Assembly: GCF_001644605.1 (NCBI RefSeq)
Contig: NZ_CP011388.1
Location: 4,259,501-4,323,500, forward strand
Direction of reading: 5' to 3'
From: Paenibacillus swuensis
GTDB lineage: Bacteria; Bacillota; Bacilli; Paenibacillales; DY6
DNA length: 64,000 nt
In this document: in pieces, positions 1 through 8,974 of the stretch
Position numbering within the stretch: the first letter of the stretch is position 1
How the letters are laid out: every line of letters starts with the position of its first letter
Translations under genes and position numbers: made by a program
The notes under the pieces: model-generated
The model's input: only the letters and a program-made list of their open reading frames with translations
Told to the model about the DNA's origin: nothing
Databases searched by the model: none

Positions 1-731
1 AAGCCCAACTCCTCGAACAAAACACCGGAGACGACCATATATTTAAGACTGTCCTTGACTTTCTCCGCTGTCTTAGCCAGTGTGCCGCCAATTGAAGGGA
101 TTTTCTTCAACAGGCTTTCCAGTTCGCCCTTAGCCTTCTTGTAATTCTTATCGGAACGAATGCGGCTCAAATAATTGTGAATCGCCCCGACGTTTGGAGC
201 AATCGACATTTCATTATCATTCAGCACGACCATCAGGTCTTTCTTCTCATGCCCAATATGGTTCATCGCTTCCAAAGCCATGCCGCCGGTCATTGCGCCG
301 TCGCCAATAATGGCAATTACTTTATTAGACTCTCCTTTAAAATCCCGCGCCAAAGCCATCCCCATCGCGGCGGATAAGGAAGTACTGCTGTGGCCGGCTT
401 CCCAAACATCGTGAACACTTTCATTCCTTTTTATAAACCCTGACATGCCTTTATATTTTTTCAAAGTATCGAAACGGTCTTTACGTCCCGTTAAAATTTT
501 ATGTACATACGATTGATGTCCCACGTCAAAGAGGAACTTATCAACCGGACTGTTATACAGATAATGCAACGCTATCGTTAATTCCACAATACCCAGATTC
601 GAGGACAGGTGGCCGCCGGTTACCGAAAGCTTTTCAATGAGAAACGTACGGATTTCCTGTGCTAACAGCTCCAGTTCTTCCACTGAATAATGCTTGATAT
701 CGCCGGGCTCATTAATTCGATCGAGCAGCAC
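1..731 (-). CDS. dxs: 1-deoxy-D-xylulose-5-phosphate synthase, N-terminal part (cut by window edge)
   Basis: This is the first enzyme of the MEP isoprenoid pathway; it condenses pyruvate and glyceraldehyde 3-phosphate using thiamine diphosphate. About 243 N-terminal residues are in the window. They show the GGHLSSNLG segment, [23 protein letters not shown] and the thiamine-diphosphate/Mg motif GDGAMTGG followed by LNDNEMSI. The start is a GTG at 729-731 ([10 protein letters not shown]) with a purine-rich ribosome site just upstream; it overlaps the end of the upstream gene oapA by 20 bases, so translation is probably coupled. It is the last visible gene of the nusB-folD-xseAB-ispA-OLE-oapA-dxs cluster. 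The remaining two thirds lie outside the window. Confidence 0.95.
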   Translation of the reverse strand, partial: MLLDRINEPGDIKHYSVEELELLAQEIRTFLIEKLSVTGGHLSSNLGIVELTIALHYLYNSPVDKFLFDVGHQSYVHKILTGRKDRFDTLKKYKGMSGFIKRNESVHDVWEAGHSSTSLSAAMGMALARDFKGESNKVIAIIGDGAMTGGMALEAMNHIGHEKKDLMVVLNDNEMSIAPNVGAIHNYLSRIRSDKNYKKAKGELESLLKKIPSIGGTLAKTAEKVKDSLKYMVVSGVLFEELG

Positions 732-1341
732 GCTTGTTTCCCCGCTTTCCGTTTTTCGATGACTTGTTTTTCTTAGCGTTAAAAATTCGAATACCTAAAT
801 GGTGCTCTATAAGATAAAAGAATTTGCCAATCGTGAGTACAATCTCAGTTGAGTAGTGAATAGCGAAGGATTTCCCCATCGCTTTCCCGCCAACCGTCAA
901 AGCAGACACGATGCCGGCAAAAACTACGCTGACAACGGTAGTTAAAACAGAGTTTTCCGCATTCATGGATACGAGAAGCTTCAGCACTACCAAGGCGCCT
1001 GCCGCTCCGCTGATAACTCCGCAAATATCACCGATCACATCGTTACAGAAATTACTGAACCGGTCCGCGTTGCGCACAATGCCAATCGCTTGGCGCGCGC
1101 CGTGAACCTTCTCGGATGCCATGGCATGAAAAGGGGTTTCATTCGCAGCAGCAGCGGATAATCCCATCACATCGAAAAATATGCCTACAAGAATCAGCAT
1201 AAAGACAACGCACATCCCGATCCCCCAGCTGACACCGCCCAACAAAGTGGTCGAGGTTACGGAGAAAATACAGGCCAGAATAAAGGATACGCCCGCGATA
1301 AAAATGCTCCATTTAACGGAATCTCGAACAGAAAATTTCAT
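712..1341 (-). CDS. oapA: OLE-associated membrane protein OapA
   Basis: A 209-residue protein with four predicted membrane segments (about residues 11-30, 34-60, 103-125 and 132-152) and a very basic C-terminal tail rich in Lys, Arg and Ser (from about 189). The loop after segment 2 contains [28 protein letters not shown], shown here only as key residues F55, D57, E68 and H80, and resembles the start of a CNNM/DUF21-type magnesium-transporter domain. OapA is known from Bacillus halodurans as the membrane anchor of OLE RNA, and its gene normally lies between the OLE gene and dxs, exactly as here. The assignment rests on size, topology, basic tail and this synteny. The end overlaps the dxs start by 20 bases. 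Confidence 0.85.
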   Translation of the reverse strand: MKFSVRDSVKWSIFIAGVSFILACIFSVTSTTLLGGVSWGIGMCVVFMLILVGIFFDVMGLSAAAANETPFHAMASEKVHGARQAIGIVRNADRFSNFCNDVIGDICGVISGAAGALVVLKLLVSMNAENSVLTTVVSVVFAGIVSALTVGGKAMGKSFAIHYSTEIVLTIGKFFYLIEHHLGIRIFNAKKNKSSKNGKRGNKRAARSN

Positions 1342-1387
1342 GATACAGGCATGACTCCAGTCAAATATAATTCATTAAAATACAAAA

Positions 1388-2045
1388 TCGAGTGGTGGCT
1401 TCCTGAGTAAACGCTGTGGCTTAGGTCCAGTAGGTTTTCCCAACAGAGACACCCCTTCGTCGCCGAACAGGCGGTTTCCCTTTATGCTCCGCTTGACGCA
1501 GTCACCCAACGTCAGACTGGATTACCACTCAGTCCACACTATAATCCCCAGGAAGCCTTGCCTTGCGGCAAACAGTCTAGGAGATTTCCTCTGCAGCCCT
1601 GAAACTCATCCCTTAGCCTCTTTTGCAAAACAGATTTCAAATAGCATCCGGCGAACGTCTCTTTGGCCTAAGAAACGAGCTCCTACCATCTATAATCCCC
1701 TCTGGCTCACTCAAGGCAGGCTACGCTGCAAACAAGTCGTTTTAGACTCCAGCTCTTCGCTAAGTACGAATAATGGGCAGGTGAGACTCGCAATGCAGGT
1801 TCATACCCCAAGCCGTAGCCGAGCGCACGGTGGCGCAAAAGCCACGCACTTGGGCCTCCGCGGAAGCGGGGTCAACGCCCACATGCCATTGTGGATCGCC
1901 CCACAACCTTAACTCCCAGCATCAGCCCCCGACTGGGCGTCAGAAGCCAACACCAGGAACTTCATCGATGTGCCCTTTAGCGAATTTTTAGGCCCGCCTT
2001 CAGAGATGGTAGACTGACTAGAATACTGCACCACCCTCGAATGTA
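1388..2045 (-). ncRNA. ole: OLE RNA (ornate, large, extremophilic), about 650 nt
   Basis: The 769-base gap between ispA and oapA has no convincing protein gene on the minus strand, yet is dense with short complementary segments. The two ends pair: the 5' segment complementary to 2029-2040 (TCGAGGGTGGTG) matches the 3' segment complementary to 1388-1399 (GCCACCACTCGA) with one small bulge, which defines a closed RNA of roughly 650 nt. OLE RNAs are about 600 nt, and lie between ispA and oapA/dxs in several Bacilli and Clostridia. In B. halodurans the RNA sits at the membrane with OapA and also binds OapB and the ribosomal protein S21 homologue OapC; loss sensitises cells to cold, ethanol and magnesium stress. 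Identification is from length, strand, position and partner gene, not from a covariance search. Confidence 0.87.
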
Positions 2046-2051
2046 ATACAC

Positions 2052-2081
2052 ATTATACCATACCCGCAGGTCAAAACCCAA
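2052..2081 (-). promoter_or_regulatory. Extended -10 promoter for OLE RNA
   Basis: Read on the minus strand, TGGTATAAT (complement of 2052-2060) is a perfect extended -10 element. TTGGGT lies 18 bases upstream as a partial -35. Transcription would begin near 2045, a few bases before the paired 5' end of OLE RNA. The promoter lies just after the ispA stop codon, so the RNA, oapA and dxs can be transcribed independently of the upstream genes. Confidence 0.65.
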
Positions 2082-2110
2082 TGGTACATCATATCCTTGT
2101 GAGGGTTAAT

Positions 2111-3028
2111 TTAGTAGTCCCTGCGCATCAAATAATCGGCAAACTGGAGGAGACGGTCCGGATTGGCCAGCTCTCCCGCCAGCAAAGCCGCTTTGGCATC
2201 ATCCGTCAATTGAACCACTTTCGCCTTACAGGCGTCTAAGCCGAGTAAATATGGATAGGTTACTTTCTGGAGTTTCTCATCGCTGCGCAACGGTTTGCCG
2301 ATCTTCTGTTCATCCCCCGTCAGGTCGAGGATATCATCTTGGATTTGAAAGGCCAGTCCCAACAGCAGCCCAAACCGTTCCAAAGCTTCAAGCTGGTTGG
2401 ACGTGGCCCCGCCTACACGTCCGCCCGCTTTCAGGGAAAATACAATGAGATCACTGGTCTTGTGCGTATGTATATATTCGAGTTGACCGATATCCGTGAT
2501 ACCTTGCTCACCCAGAATATCCGCGGCTTGCCCGCCGACCATCCCTCTTGCGCCGGCATAATAGGATAAATCCTCCACGATGGCTAGGGCGCGGTCCGCC
2601 GGCAAGCCTCCATGTTTGGCCGCCTGTGTAATACTGAAGAATGCGTGCGTCAACAGGGCGTCTCCCGCAAGAATCGCCATGGCTTCGCCGTAAACGCGGT
2701 GATTGGTCGGCTTACCGCGGCGAAAGTCATCATTATCCATAGCGGGCAAATCGTCATGTATAAGAGAATAGGTATGGATCATTTCGATAGCGCAAGCTAT
2801 GGGCATAGCGCCTCGGGAAGTATCTGCGTCATCCGCAGCAACGGCCTCAGCCGCCGCTAATACGAGAAGAGGCCGCAGGCGTTTGCCTCCGGCCATGAGA
2901 GAATACTGCACAGCTTCAGACAACGCCCCGGGCACTTCCCAATCGATCGGCAAGGCTTGGCGCAGCTGTGTTTCTACCCTATCCACTTGTTCTTCCATGT
3001 AGGCTTTAAACGGCAACGTAGAACTCAC
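2111..3028 (-). CDS. ispA: Farnesyl diphosphate synthase (polyprenyl synthetase family)
   Basis: This enzyme joins isopentenyl diphosphate to allylic diphosphates to make farnesyl diphosphate for undecaprenyl phosphate and quinone synthesis. The 305-residue protein has the first aspartate-rich motif DDLPAMD at residues 92-98, the second DDILD at 231-235, GGKRLRP at 47-53 and the FQ pair before the second motif. Length fits the family. The start is GTG and overlaps the xseB stop by four bases (GTGA), indicating translational coupling. Its stop is followed by the promoter of OLE RNA. Confidence 0.96.
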   Translation of the reverse strand: MSSTLPFKAYMEEQVDRVETQLRQALPIDWEVPGALSEAVQYSLMAGGKRLRPLLVLAAAEAVAADDADTSRGAMPIACAIEMIHTYSLIHDDLPAMDNDDFRRGKPTNHRVYGEAMAILAGDALLTHAFFSITQAAKHGGLPADRALAIVEDLSYYAGARGMVGGQAADILGEQGITDIGQLEYIHTHKTSDLIVFSLKAGGRVGGATSNQLEALERFGLLLGLAFQIQDDILDLTGDEQKIGKPLRSDEKLQKVTYPYLLGLDACKAKVVQLTDDAKAALLAGELANPDRLLQFADYLMRRDY

Positions 3029-3294
3029 AGTGTCTCCCCTTTCTCCGAGTCAGCGCCCGGGAGAAAAGGTTTCTTTGTGAGGCTACCGTTCTCTTCCATC
3101 AAGGTCTCAATCTTGCGCTCCACCTGCTCCAGCTTACTACCGCATACCTGCGAGAGCTTCATCCCTTCCTGAAACAATTCAATCGCCTGCTCCAAGGGGA
3201 CGTCCCCGCTCTCCAGCCGGGATACGATGTCCTCCAGTTTCTCCATCGCTTCCTCGAAACCAATAGCTTCTTCTTTATTCGTTGTCGTTTCCAT
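3025..3294 (-). CDS. xseB: Exodeoxyribonuclease VII small subunit
   Basis: XseB is a short helical protein that assembles on the XseA subunit of the single-strand-specific exonuclease VII. The start chosen is the ATG at 3294, giving 89 residues beginning METTTNKEE. A longer reading to 3369 adds a region with no family resemblance that lies inside xseA. The family core FEEAMEKLEDIV-RLESGDVPLEQA-ELFQEGM is clear. The gene begins 20 bases inside the end of xseA and its stop overlaps the ispA start by four bases. Confidence 0.94.
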   Translation of the reverse strand: METTTNKEEAIGFEEAMEKLEDIVSRLESGDVPLEQAIELFQEGMKLSQVCGSKLEQVERKIETLMEENGSLTKKPFLPGADSEKGETL

Positions 3295-4681
3295 CTTCGA
3301 CTCGATCCCCTTCCATCGATTCCATAGACCACACTTGACATTGCAGTCGTCCGTCCTCCAGACGGACATTAATCAGATCGCCCAGCTGCACGTCTCCGAC
3401 TTTCTTCACCAGGCGGCTTCCTTGCTCATCGTAGACCAGGCTGTAGCCCCTCTGCATAACCTTCAGAGGGCTCAACGCATCCAGATGCCGTATCTGGCTC
3501 AGCAACGCTTGCCTGCGCTGCTTGTGCAAGCCGAGCATCGTCTGCGTCAGCCGCTGCTCGGCTTGCTCTGTGCGCCGCTTGGCGAATCGCACCTGCTCGC
3601 GCGGGTTAAAGCCGGCGAGTACGCGCTGCGACTTCGCCAAGCGTTCGCCCGCCTTGCCGAGCCGGCGCGACGCGCGATAGTGCAACTGATCGCGCAGCCG
3701 ATCGAGCCGCTCGGCGTGCTGCAGCAGATGCTTCCGCGGATGCAGGAAGAACGGCGACCGCTGCATGCGGCCGAGCCGTTCCCGCTTCCGCGTCAACTGC
3801 TGCAGCAGCCCGCCGCGCATACGTTGCCGCAGGTTCGCGAGCTGATTCGTCAGCTCGGCGATGTGCGGCACGGCAAGCTCGGCGGCGGCCGTCGGCGTGG
3901 CTGCGCGCAGATCGGCGACGAAGTCGGCGATGGTGAAGTCGGTTTCGTGGCCGACGGCCGAGATGATCGGGATGGCGGAGCGATAGATGCTCCGCGCCAC
4001 GATCTCCTCGTTGAACGCCCACAGCTCCTCCAGGGAGCCGCCGCCGCGCCCGACAATCAGCACGTCCACTTCACCGTGGCGGTTCATGGCGTCAATCGCC
4101 TTCGCGATCGACGCCCCCGCCTGTTTGCCTTGGACGAGCACCGGAAACAGCAGAATCGGCACCGAGGGATGCCTGCGCTGCAGCGTAATCATGATGTCGC
4201 GTACAGCCGCGCCTGTCGGTGAAGTAATCACACCGATCGCCTTCGGATACTTCGGCAACGGCTTCTTCTTATGCGCGGCAAAGAGACCTTCGTCTTCCAG
4301 CTTCTTCTTCAGCTGTTCGTAAGCAAGATATAAACTGCCCACACCGTCCGGTTGCATCTGGGTTACATAGAATTGATAGTTTCCATCCCGTTCGTAGACC
4401 GACACATTCCCCCGGGCAAGCACCATCGTGCCTTCCTTGGGGATGAACGGCAACCTTTGATTATAAGAAGAAAACATGATGCTCTTAATACGGCTGTCCT
4501 TATCCTTAAGCGTGAAATACATATGTCCGCTGGAATGATGAGTGAAATTGGAAATTTCCCCGCGAATCCATACATCCTGCAGAACGGGATCCGATTCCAG
4601 TTTCATCTTAATATAGCGATTTAATTCTTTAATAGATAATATACGGTCGGAGCTTTGGTTCGGATTCATCTTCATTCCCAT
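3275..4681 (-). CDS. xseA: Exodeoxyribonuclease VII large subunit
   Basis: This is the catalytic subunit of exonuclease VII, which degrades single-stranded DNA during repair. The 468-residue protein has an N-terminal OB-fold (about 15-110, with VWIRGEISNF and HMYFTLKD), then the nuclease domain with GVITSPTGAAVRDI, VGRGGGSLEELWAFN and SAVGHETDFT, and a long Arg/Lys-rich coiled-coil (about 270-410) that binds XseB. A GGAGGA site lies about ten bases before the ATG. The region 3.6-4.1 kb is much richer in G and C than its surroundings, which creates long but spurious frames on both strands. Confidence 0.96.
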   Translation of the reverse strand: MGMKMNPNQSSDRILSIKELNRYIKMKLESDPVLQDVWIRGEISNFTHHSSGHMYFTLKDKDSRIKSIMFSSYNQRLPFIPKEGTMVLARGNVSVYERDGNYQFYVTQMQPDGVGSLYLAYEQLKKKLEDEGLFAAHKKKPLPKYPKAIGVITSPTGAAVRDIMITLQRRHPSVPILLFPVLVQGKQAGASIAKAIDAMNRHGEVDVLIVGRGGGSLEELWAFNEEIVARSIYRSAIPIISAVGHETDFTIADFVADLRAATPTAAAELAVPHIAELTNQLANLRQRMRGGLLQQLTRKRERLGRMQRSPFFLHPRKHLLQHAERLDRLRDQLHYRASRRLGKAGERLAKSQRVLAGFNPREQVRFAKRRTEQAEQRLTQTMLGLHKQRRQALLSQIRHLDALSPLKVMQRGYSLVYDEQGSRLVKKVGDVQLGDLINVRLEDGRLQCQVWSMESMEGDRVEDGNDNE

Positions 4682-4702
4682 CCGTCTCGTGTCCTCCCGT
4701 TG

Positions 4703-5563
4703 TTATGACATTGGATTTAGTGCTTTAGCCGCTTTCAGCGTGTTCTTCATCAGCATGGTAATGGTCATCGGACCTACACCGCCGGGAACCGGTGTGATAT
4801 AACCCGCGGTATCCACCACATCGTTGTAATCCACATCGCCAGCCAGCTTTCCTGTGTCTAACCGATTGATTCCGACATCGATAACGATTGCGCCCGGTTT
4901 CACATAATCTCTTGTAATCATGTTGGCCCGCCCTGTGGCTACGACCAGAATATCAGCCTGACGGGTAATCTCTTGCATATTCTTTGTACGGGAATGACAT
5001 ACGGTAACGGTTGCGTCTTCTCTGAGCAGCAGCATCGCTACCGGTTTTCCTACAATATTACTCCGGCCCACGACCACCGCGTGCTTACCCCGAATTTCGT
5101 GACCGGTTCGTTTAATGAGCTCAATAACGCCGGCCGGTGTACACGGCAAAAGTGAATCATCGCCAATTACCAGATTGCCGACACTCTCCGGATGAAATCC
5201 GTCCACATCCTTAGCAGGCGATATGGCGTCAATAACCGATTTCTCATCCATATGTTTAGGCAAAGGAAGCTGTACAAGAATCCCGTGAATTCGAGCATCC
5301 TTATTTAGCCGGTCAATCATGCTTAACAAATCGGCTTGCGATGTATCTTTAGGCATCCTATGAACTTCTGAATAATAACCCAGTTGCTCACAGGCTTTGG
5401 CCTTGCTGCCCACATACACTTTAGACGCCGGGTCCTCACCTACCAGAACGACTGCCAGACCCGGTTGTATACCGCGCGCAGCCAATTCGGCAACTTCGTT
5501 CTTCAGCCCTTCCCGAATATCTTCCGAAACCTGTTTTCCATCAATGCGTTGTCCTGTCATCAT
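4703..5563 (-). CDS. folD: Bifunctional methylenetetrahydrofolate dehydrogenase / cyclohydrolase
   Basis: FolD interconverts 5,10-methylene- and 10-formyltetrahydrofolate with NADP, supplying one-carbon units for purines and formyl-methionine. The 286 residues match the usual length. Visible motifs are the catalytic [13 protein letters not shown] near 50-63, QLPLPKHM, the nucleotide-binding [14 protein letters not shown] near 166-179 and the family signature [10 protein letters not shown] near 260. It starts 40 bases after nusB and ends 22 bases before xseA, in one operon. Confidence 0.97.
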   Translation of the reverse strand: MMTGQRIDGKQVSEDIREGLKNEVAELAARGIQPGLAVVLVGEDPASKVYVGSKAKACEQLGYYSEVHRMPKDTSQADLLSMIDRLNKDARIHGILVQLPLPKHMDEKSVIDAISPAKDVDGFHPESVGNLVIGDDSLLPCTPAGVIELIKRTGHEIRGKHAVVVGRSNIVGKPVAMLLLREDATVTVCHSRTKNMQEITRQADILVVATGRANMITRDYVKPGAIVIDVGINRLDTGKLAGDVDYNDVVDTAGYITPVPGGVGPMTITMLMKNTLKAAKALNPMS

Positions 5564-5603
5564 CCATCTCTCCCCTGATTGGCATGGCAGCGATCGAATA
5601 TTT

Positions 5604-6056
5604 CTATTCGCTCTTCGCTTTAATTTGTTCCAGTTCCTTGATCATTTTCCCCAATACACCGTTGACGAATTTACCGGATTCCTCGGTGCCAAAATGCTTG
5701 GATAATTCAATAGCTTCGTTAACGACAACCTTCGGCGGTACATCTTCTTTAAACACCATCTCGAATGTCGCCAAACGCAGAATCTGACGATCTACTCTGG
5801 ACAACCGGTCCATCTGCCAGTTCTTCAAATACACCGCGAGCACATCGTCTACTTGTTGTTTCTGGGCTGTAATTTGGGTAACCATATCACGGACATAAGC
5901 AACCAATACAGGCACGTCATTCAATTCAACGTTGGCTTCGTTATCCTGGCTCGCTTCCTCTATTAACATGGCCACGGCCGTTTCCGCGGACACTTCATTC
6001 ATCTCCACATGGTACAAGCACTGTACCGTTATTTCCCTCGCTAACCTACGTTTCAC
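5604..6056 (-). CDS. nusB: Transcription antitermination factor NusB
   Basis: NusB binds boxA RNA together with ribosomal protein S10 and supports rRNA antitermination. The 150-residue all-helical protein starts with the family pattern [18 protein letters not shown] and has the C-terminal [31 protein letters not shown] region, given here by its key residues N and E of the NEAIEL motif and the FVNGVL motif. The start is a GTG behind an AGGAGG site. It is the first gene of the folate/exonuclease/isoprenoid operon. Confidence 0.96.
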   Translation of the reverse strand: MKRRLAREITVQCLYHVEMNEVSAETAVAMLIEEASQDNEANVELNDVPVLVAYVRDMVTQITAQKQQVDDVLAVYLKNWQMDRLSRVDRQILRLATFEMVFKEDVPPKVVVNEAIELSKHFGTEESGKFVNGVLGKMIKELEQIKAKSE

Positions 6057-6201
6057 CTTATGTTCCTCCTGAACGAAAATATCGATTACTATCTAGTATG
6101 ACTTGCAGCCGTTGTTTCCAAACAAAAAAAACCTGAACACTCCCTTAGAAAAGACATGATGACCCACGGCCATCCGCAGTCCCAAGGGTGCGAAACAGGA
6201 T

Positions 6202-6429
6202 TCATTTCAACTTTCTTTTCCTGTCAAAGAGCCGTTCATAAATACGTTCATAAGGAATCGGCGTTTCTCCGCGATCTACTTTATGGCCTATATAAAATCC
6301 CAGGCCGACAATGGCGGTAAATACAAGCATATGCCAAAAACCGAAAAATAAATAAATAAAGCCAAAGAAAACCCCGGCGGCGACACCGGAAAGCTTACCG
6401 CTATGAGTTTCCCACAATCTGTTCCACAT
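6202..6429 (-). CDS. DUF2273 small membrane protein of the Asp23 cluster
   Basis: A 75-residue protein with two adjacent hydrophobic segments (about 15-30 and 33-50) around a GVAAGVFFGFIYLFFGFW stretch and a charged C-terminus. Small DUF2273 proteins are regularly encoded beside AmaP and Asp23/Gls24 genes in Firmicutes; their function is unknown. It starts 14 bases after the amaP stop, so the two are surely co-transcribed. The 145 bases between it and nusB hold no other gene that I can see. Confidence 0.85.
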   Translation of the reverse strand: MWNRLWETHSGKLSGVAAGVFFGFIYLFFGFWHMLVFTAIVGLGFYIGHKVDRGETPIPYERIYERLFDRKRKLK

Positions 6430-6443
6430 GCGGGCAGCCTCCT

Positions 6444-7007
6444 CTATTCCACTCTGCTTTTAAACGTCTGTGCCTGAGGTTGCGTAACATTGGCTACATA
6501 AACGGAAACCAGCGCCACAGGAATTCCGGTTACATCTTCCACATGCGTCTTCACCGCGCGTTGTACTTCTTCGGACAGATTCGGAATTGACGATTCCCCG
6601 TCAACAAATGAGCGAATCACAATCTCCAGTCCGGCGTCCGTCACGCGAATTCTGGACTTCAAATCTTTCACCCCGCGAATCCGTGAAGCCGCCTTTAGGG
6701 AAAGGTTCTCCACCGTATCCACAGAGATGCGGATATCGCCGAATTCCGTACGTTGATTAATGGATGGAGATTGGGTTGAACCTCTGCGAACAGAGATATA
6801 GAGCATTCTCAATCCCATTAACAGCACAATCATAGCTACGGAAACAATGGCAACACTCAACCAAGTGGATGTATAAACGGTCTCAATAAATTCGGTAACA
6901 TCATTCTTGCCGAAAACCCTTAACCCGACCATGCCCGCAATACAGGATGCAAGGACCACGGCTAAGGAGAATATAAATAAAAGGAGCCTGTCCAACACTT
7001 TAACCAC
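6444..7007 (-). CDS. amaP: Alkaline-shock membrane anchor protein AmaP
   Basis: In staphylococci AmaP anchors the abundant alkaline-shock protein Asp23 to the membrane. This 187-residue homologue has two N-terminal membrane segments (about 6-30 and 48-70) followed by a soluble domain of the Asp23 type, with SRIRGVKDLKSRI, IPNLSEEVQRAVKTHVEDVTGIPV. The start is GTG with a weak ribosome site. It sits 90 bases after the Asp23-family gene, with a hairpin between them. Confidence 0.86.
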   Translation of the reverse strand: MVKVLDRLLLFIFSLAVVLASCIAGMVGLRVFGKNDVTEFIETVYTSTWLSVAIVSVAMIVLLMGLRMLYISVRRGSTQSPSINQRTEFGDIRISVDTVENLSLKAASRIRGVKDLKSRIRVTDAGLEIVIRSFVDGESSIPNLSEEVQRAVKTHVEDVTGIPVALVSVYVANVTQPQAQTFKSRVE

Positions 7008-7036
7008 GACTGCTTGTCCCCTTCCGACACTATAGC

Positions 7037-7059
7037 AAACCCCCTGATCGCAGGGGGTT
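7037..7059 (-). terminator. Hairpin between asp23 and amaP genes
   Basis: On the minus strand AACCCCCTG-CGAT-CAGGGGGTT forms a nine-pair stem with a four-base loop. It follows the asp23-family stop by about 40 bases, but the downstream run is only TTTGCTAT, so it may be a partial terminator that lowers amaP expression relative to the asp23 gene, or an mRNA-end stabiliser. Confidence 0.6.
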
Positions 7060-7097
7060 GCCTCGTTTCACATTCTATTGCCGCTTGATTCTTGCGA

Positions 7098-7508
7098 CTA
7101 TTTCACTCTAAGGGTAATGTCTTCTTCTTCAACCTTCTCCGTACCCTTGAAGTGGACATCATGGATATGTACATTAACCTCAACGACATGCAAGCCTGTC
7201 ATGGACTCAATCGCGCGTTTCACATTGCGCTGCACCTCGCCGGCAAGCTCAGGAATCCGCACACCGAACTCAATAATTACGGATACGTCCACAGAAGCTT
7301 CACGTTGTCCCACATTGACTTTCACACCCTTGGACAAGTTCTTGCGCCCGAGAAGCTCTGCAATGCCGCCCACGAAACCGGCGCTCATTCCTGCAACACC
7401 TTGAATTTCAACGGCTGCCAGTCCGGCAATAATCTCAATGACTTCGGGAGCAATCTGAATGTTGCCGATGTCGGTTTTCTCATAATCGGTAGTTACTGTA
7501 TTCATCAT
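7098..7508 (-). CDS. yqhY: Asp23/Gls24 family envelope stress response protein
   Basis: A 136-residue soluble protein with the family core IAPEVIEIIAGLAAVEIQGVAGM (given here by the key motif AAVEIQGVAGM near 52-62) and VSVIIEFGVRIPELAGEVQ in the second half. The B. subtilis equivalent YqhY is encoded just before or after accBC, as here, and its loss causes suppressor mutations in acetyl-CoA carboxylase genes, suggesting a link to fatty-acid synthesis. It lies 97 bases after accC and is followed by amaP. A GGAGGTG ribosome site precedes the ATG. Confidence 0.92.
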   Translation of the reverse strand: MMNTVTTDYEKTDIGNIQIAPEVIEIIAGLAAVEIQGVAGMSAGFVGGIAELLGRKNLSKGVKVNVGQREASVDVSVIIEFGVRIPELAGEVQRNVKRAIESMTGLHVVEVNVHIHDVHFKGTEKVEEEDITLRVK

Positions 7509-7605
7509 TCACACCTCCTGGAGCCGTCAAACGAACTAACGTTCGCGTGAGCAAGCTTTCTTACTCTAATAATATAACATTTCGGGACATTTATGACAAA
7601 TATCG

Positions 7606-8958
7606 CTAGCCTTGATTCACATCGTAATCTTCCAGAAATTTAATGTCAAAATCGCCGGCAATGAATTTAGGATGATTCAGAAGCTTCATATGAAACGGAA
7701 TGGTCGTATGAATTCCGTCAATCGCGAATTCCCCTAACGCGCGTTTCATGCGTTCCGTAGCTTCTTCCCTCGTCTTGCCCCAAACGATCAGCTTGGCAAT
7801 CATGGAATCATAATGCGGAGATATCGTATATCCCGGATAACAAGCGCTGTCCACACGCACGCCTAAACCGCCGGGGGGCAGATAGAAGTTAATTTTGCCT
7901 GGCGCGGGCATGAAATTACGGTTCGGATCTTCCGCATTAATACGACATTCAATCGACCAACCGTCAATGACGATGTCCTCTTGTTTGAAAGATAAGGGAT
8001 GACCTTCCGCTACAGAGATCATTTCCTTAATGAGATCCACACCCGTAATCATTTCGGTCACCGGGTGTTCCACTTGGATCCGGGTATTCATCTCCATGAA
8101 ATAAAATTGCTCATCCGGTCCAAGAAGGAATTCCAACGTTCCTGCGCCTGAATAGTGAACAGCCTGTGCCGCTCGAACCGCCGCAGCTCCCATCGCTTCC
8201 CTTGTTTTCTCCGTCAGCACGGGGCAAGGGGCTTCTTCAAGAAGCTTCTGACGACGGCGCTGAATGGAACAATCACGTTCACCTAGATGAACAACATTAC
8301 CGTGTTTGTCGGCAATGATCTGGATCTCGACATGTTTCATGCCGGTCAGGAATTTCTCCAGGTACACGCCTGCGTTGCCGAAGGCTTTCTGCGCTTCTTG
8401 CTGAGCCATATTAATCTGTTGAACCAGGGATTCCTCATCGTCCGCAATGCGGATCCCTTTGCCGCCGCCGCCTGCCGTCGCTTTTATAATGACCGGATAA
8501 CCGATTTCGCGTCCCAGACGAATGGCGTCTTCAATATCTTCGATGAGCCCGTCCGAACCTGGAATGACCGGCACTTTCGCGTCTTTCATCGTCTGTTTGG
8601 CGACAGCCTTGTCGCCCATACGATTTATAGCGTCGGGGGACGGACCGATGAACGTGATGTTGCAGGTTTCGCAAATCTCGGCAAAGTCGGCATTCTCCGC
8701 GAGAAAGCCATATCCCGGGTGAATCGCGTCGCATTCGGTCAACGTGGCAACGCTCATTATGTTGGTAAAGTTAAGATAGCTGTCCTTGGAAAGTGTGGGT
8801 CCGATACAGTAAGCTTCGTCCGCCAGTCGCACATGTAAGGAATCGCGATCCGCTTCCGAGTATACGGCTACGGTCTGAATCCCCATCTCTCGGCAGGCGC
8901 GAATAATCCGCACGGCAATCTCTCCGCGGTTTGCAATGAGAACCTTATGAAATTTCAT
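7606..8958 (-). CDS. accC: Acetyl-CoA carboxylase, biotin carboxylase subunit
   Basis: AccC carboxylates biotin on AccB using ATP and bicarbonate, the first half-reaction of malonyl-CoA synthesis. The 450 residues are full length. Motifs in order: [17 protein letters not shown] at the N-terminus, the ATP-grasp glycine loop [11 protein letters not shown] near 165, [13 protein letters not shown] near 230, and the metal and catalytic segment [15 protein letters not shown] near 285-300. It begins 16 bases after accB, so accBC is one transcriptional unit. Confidence 0.98.
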   Translation of the reverse strand: MKFHKVLIANRGEIAVRIIRACREMGIQTVAVYSEADRDSLHVRLADEAYCIGPTLSKDSYLNFTNIMSVATLTECDAIHPGYGFLAENADFAEICETCNITFIGPSPDAINRMGDKAVAKQTMKDAKVPVIPGSDGLIEDIEDAIRLGREIGYPVIIKATAGGGGKGIRIADDEESLVQQINMAQQEAQKAFGNAGVYLEKFLTGMKHVEIQIIADKHGNVVHLGERDCSIQRRRQKLLEEAPCPVLTEKTREAMGAAAVRAAQAVHYSGAGTLEFLLGPDEQFYFMEMNTRIQVEHPVTEMITGVDLIKEMISVAEGHPLSFKQEDIVIDGWSIECRINAEDPNRNFMPAPGKINFYLPPGGLGVRVDSACYPGYTISPHYDSMIAKLIVWGKTREEATERMKRALGEFAIDGIHTTIPFHMKLLNHPKFIAGDFDIKFLEDYDVNQG

Positions 8959-8974
8959 GTCTGTCTCTCCATTC

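Noticed and set aside
1484-1912. 142-codon plus-strand open frame in the OLE region
   Set aside because: It is antisense to the structured RNA, has no ribosome site and its translation is rich in Pro/Ser without any domain; it reflects the stop-poor composition of the RNA gene.
2052-2070. TTGACC next to the OLE -10 element as its -35 box
   Set aside because: The spacer is only 11 bases; an extended -10 with TTGGGT at 18 bases is a better model.
3227-4222. 331-codon plus-strand frame opposite xseA
   Set aside because: It is a shadow of the GC-rich coiled-coil part of xseA; no ribosome site and no recognisable domain.
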